Assembly (NCBI GenBank): GCA_002399225.1
Contig: DHDF01000103.1
Span: 14,613 to 20,538 of the forward strand
Direction: 5' to 3'
Source: a bacterium UBA4883
GTDB taxonomy: Bacteria; Bacillota; Clostridia; Oscillospirales; Acutalibacteraceae
DNA length: 5,926 bases
Below, piece after piece: positions 4,813 to 5,926 of this stretch. The notes beneath the pieces were generated by a model that saw only the letters and a list, made by a program, of their open reading frames with translations, was not told the DNA's origin and made no database searches. The translations under genes were made by a program, and so were the position numbers. Every line of letters starts with the position of its first letter. The first letter of the stretch is position 1.

Positions 4813-5471
4813 TTCAAATTTCTGATATGCATATACACCGTACTTTTTGAAATGGAAAGCATATCGGCAATTTTGAGGATGGCATCTTTTAAATTAAAAA
4901 TTCCCTGGCAGTATAAGGTCCTGATAATTTCCTTATTCCGGTTTGCGGCGGTGATGCTACTGTCATTGAAAACTTTTTCCTTTGCGTTTTCAACCGCCTC
5001 CCGGATCAGATCATCGGAGTTTTCCACATAGTTTTCCGTGACCGTTCCAACCGTAGAGGAAGCGGCTTCCGGCGAGAAGGAACTGACCAGGGAAGCAAGG
5101 GGGGTGTTGAGGTAAAAATTGATGCAGAGCAGTCCGATAGTCCGGTCCTTATTTCCCTGGATGGAAATAGTGCAGGATTTCAGAAGCTGGCCTGTTTTGC
5201 TTTTGCTAAAATAGGTCAAGTTACGCTGCTTGGGGTTCTTATGAATATTTTCAAGGAAAGGCAGAGCCAGATCGGTGATTGGGGAGCCAATGCCGCGGCC
5301 TGAGTGGTACCCGTTGAAGATTGCGATCACGGAGTGATCCAAATCTTCGAGATTATGCAGGATTATTTCATATCCTTCGCCCAGGTAATCCGCCAGGCCT
5401 TTGGCAAGCACTTTGTAAGTCTCCAAAATTTCTTTCTCGGTTTTTGTTAATTTCAAATTAAAATTCTGCAT
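4803..5471 (-). CDS. YheO/DauR-family PAS-HTH transcriptional regulator
   Basis: The 222-residue product matches the YheO/DauR layout. An N-terminal PAS-like sensor spans about residues 13-122 (ILETYKVLAKGLADYLGEGY, ILHNLEDLDHSVIAIFNGYHSGR, GSPITDLAL, LLKSCTISIQG, IGLLCINFY). A C-terminal helix-turn-helix spans about 175-218 (NRNKEIIRTLYCQGIFNLKDA, IADMLSISKSTVYMHIRNL). The relative DauR of Pseudomonas represses D-arginine catabolism, and family members often sit beside amino-acid catabolic genes, so a small amino acid or a product of serine breakdown is a plausible ligand here; this is inference. The start (CAT at 5469-5471) has GGGGAGA upstream at 5477-5483 on the minus strand. It is divergent from sdaAB, with the dyads at 5502-5518 and 5522-5545 between, fitting control of sdaAB and of itself. 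No convincing terminator was seen at its 3' end, which overlaps the small Cys-protein gene. Confidence 0.88.
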   Translation of the reverse strand: MQNFNLKLTKTEKEILETYKVLAKGLADYLGEGYEIILHNLEDLDHSVIAIFNGYHSGRGIGSPITDLALPFLENIHKNPKQRNLTYFSKSKTGQLLKSCTISIQGNKDRTIGLLCINFYLNTPLASLVSSFSPEAASSTVGTVTENYVENSDDLIREAVENAKEKVFNDSSITAANRNKEIIRTLYCQGIFNLKDAILKIADMLSISKSTVYMHIRNLNHK

Positions 5472-5501
5472 AAAATTCTCCCCGTATCTTTAAAAACTGA
5501 C

Positions 5502-5518
5502 ATGAAAAAGCTTTTCAT
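5502..5518. promoter_or_regulatory. Perfect dyad in the regulator-sdaAB intergenic region
   Basis: ATGAAAA (5502-5508) and TTTTCAT (5512-5518) are perfect inverted repeats around AGC. It lies 30-47 bases upstream of the regulator start, where it could act as an operator or as part of the regulator's promoter. The A/T-rich arms make chance a real possibility. Confidence 0.4.
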
Positions 5519-5521
5519 AAA

Positions 5522-5545
5522 AAACACTTACCATATTAAGTGTTT
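5522..5545. promoter_or_regulatory. Candidate operator: perfect 9-bp inverted repeat between regulator and sdaAB
   Basis: AAACACTTA (5522-5530) and TAAGTGTTT (5537-5545) are perfect reverse complements with a 6-nt spacer (CCATAT). A 24-bp symmetric site is what a dimeric HTH protein would bind. It sits midway in the 137-bp divergent region, so one bound protein could control both directions. I found no convincing pair of -35/-10 boxes for either gene; TTGAGC (5544-5549) overlaps the right arm and may be a -35 for sdaAB, but no good -10 follows. It has no T-run that would make it a terminator. Confidence 0.6.
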
Positions 5546-5608
5546 GAGCGGATTCTGTCAATAAAAACCGTTGAAGGAAAAGGCCGATCCAGCAATTGGA
5601 GGTAGGAG

Positions 5609-5926
5609 ATGGATGTATTCAGTATTATCGGCCCTGTGATGATTGGACCTTCCAGTTCACACACGGCCGGTGCCGTCAGAATCGGCAATGTCGCAGGTTC
5701 CCTGCTGGGGGAAGAAATCGCGTCTGCAGATATCCTGTTCGTCGGTTCCTTTGCTAAAACTTACCGGGGGCATGGGACGGATAAAGCGGTGATCGCCGGC
5801 ATCCTCGGCATGGCGCCGAGCGATTCACGAATTAAAACAAGTCTGGAATACGCGAAGAAAAAGGGCGTTCAGTTTCAATTCCGGACCGGAGAAATGGATG
5901 GGGTCCACCCCAACACCATGCAGATT
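5609..5926 (+). CDS. sdaAB: L-serine dehydratase, iron-sulfur-dependent, beta subunit (3' end outside window)
   Basis: The first 106 codons are present, about half of the usual roughly 220. The product begins MDVFSIIGPVMIGPSSSHTAG; GPSSSHTAG (13-21) is the hallmark of the beta subunit/domain of the [4Fe-4S] L-serine dehydratases, and SFAKTYRGHGTDKAVIAGILG (about 49-69) and GVHPNTM also fit. With the alpha subunit, which carries the cluster cysteines and is usually encoded just downstream (sdaAA), it converts L-serine to pyruvate and ammonia in the cytoplasm. ATG 5609 has GGAGG (5598-5602) 6 nt upstream. It is divergent from the YheO/DauR-type regulator, with the 5522-5545 dyad between, suggesting control by that protein. 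A one-chain serine dehydratase is unlikely, since the N-terminus is that of the separate beta chain, but the downstream gene is not visible. Confidence 0.95.
   Translation, partial: MDVFSIIGPVMIGPSSSHTAGAVRIGNVAGSLLGEEIASADILFVGSFAKTYRGHGTDKAVIAGILGMAPSDSRIKTSLEYAKKKGVQFQFRTGEMDGVHPNTMQI

Overview
The window looks like the chromosome of a Gram-positive bacterium of the class Clostridia. A member of the Oscillospiraceae/Ruminococcaceae is plausible, but that is inferred from gene content, strong GGAGG ribosome binding sites, TTG starts and mixed GC content, not shown. There is no rRNA, tRNA, CRISPR array, transposase or integrase in it.

Layout, left to right. (1) Bases 1-919 hold the C-terminal end of an M42-family metallopeptidase, translationally coupled by an ATGA overlap to a GNAT acetyltransferase; a strong intrinsic terminator at 1003-1051 ends this unit. 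(2) Bases about 1173-2842 hold a compact phage-type lysis cassette: a tiny ORF and a 59-codon ORF, a GH25 muramidase (endolysin) with a TTG start, a small protein with one membrane segment and a helical tail (TTG start), and a two-segment holin-like protein. No other phage genes are visible. Terminators before (1003-1051) and after it (2962-3001) make it look like a separate transcription unit. (3) Bases 3045-4305 hold an HD-GYP cyclic-di-GMP phosphodiesterase with its own sigma-A-type promoter and its own terminator. (4) Bases 4306-4650 are a very AT-rich stretch with a near-consensus promoter (TTGACT-17-TATAAT) and a leader of about 200 nt. It leads to an easily missed 53-codon gene (4651-4812) for a small four-cysteine, zinc-ribbon-like protein whose ribosome binding site can be masked by a hairpin. 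(5) Bases 4803-5926 hold a leftward YheO/DauR-type PAS-HTH regulator and, divergent from it, the start of the L-serine dehydratase beta subunit gene (sdaAB). A perfect 9-bp inverted repeat lies between them.

How the parts may work together. The lysis cassette genes would act in order: muramidase made in the cytoplasm, holin opening the membrane, small membrane protein assisting. The regulator/sdaAB pair looks like a local control circuit for serine catabolism (L-serine to pyruvate and ammonia). The HD-GYP protein would lower cyclic-di-GMP. The small Cys protein has no assignable function.

Most worth following up: the lone lysis cassette with its stacked short ORFs, the hidden Cys4 gene with competing leader helices, and the dyad between the regulator and sdaAB. 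All functional statements come from motif recognition by eye; no database search was possible.
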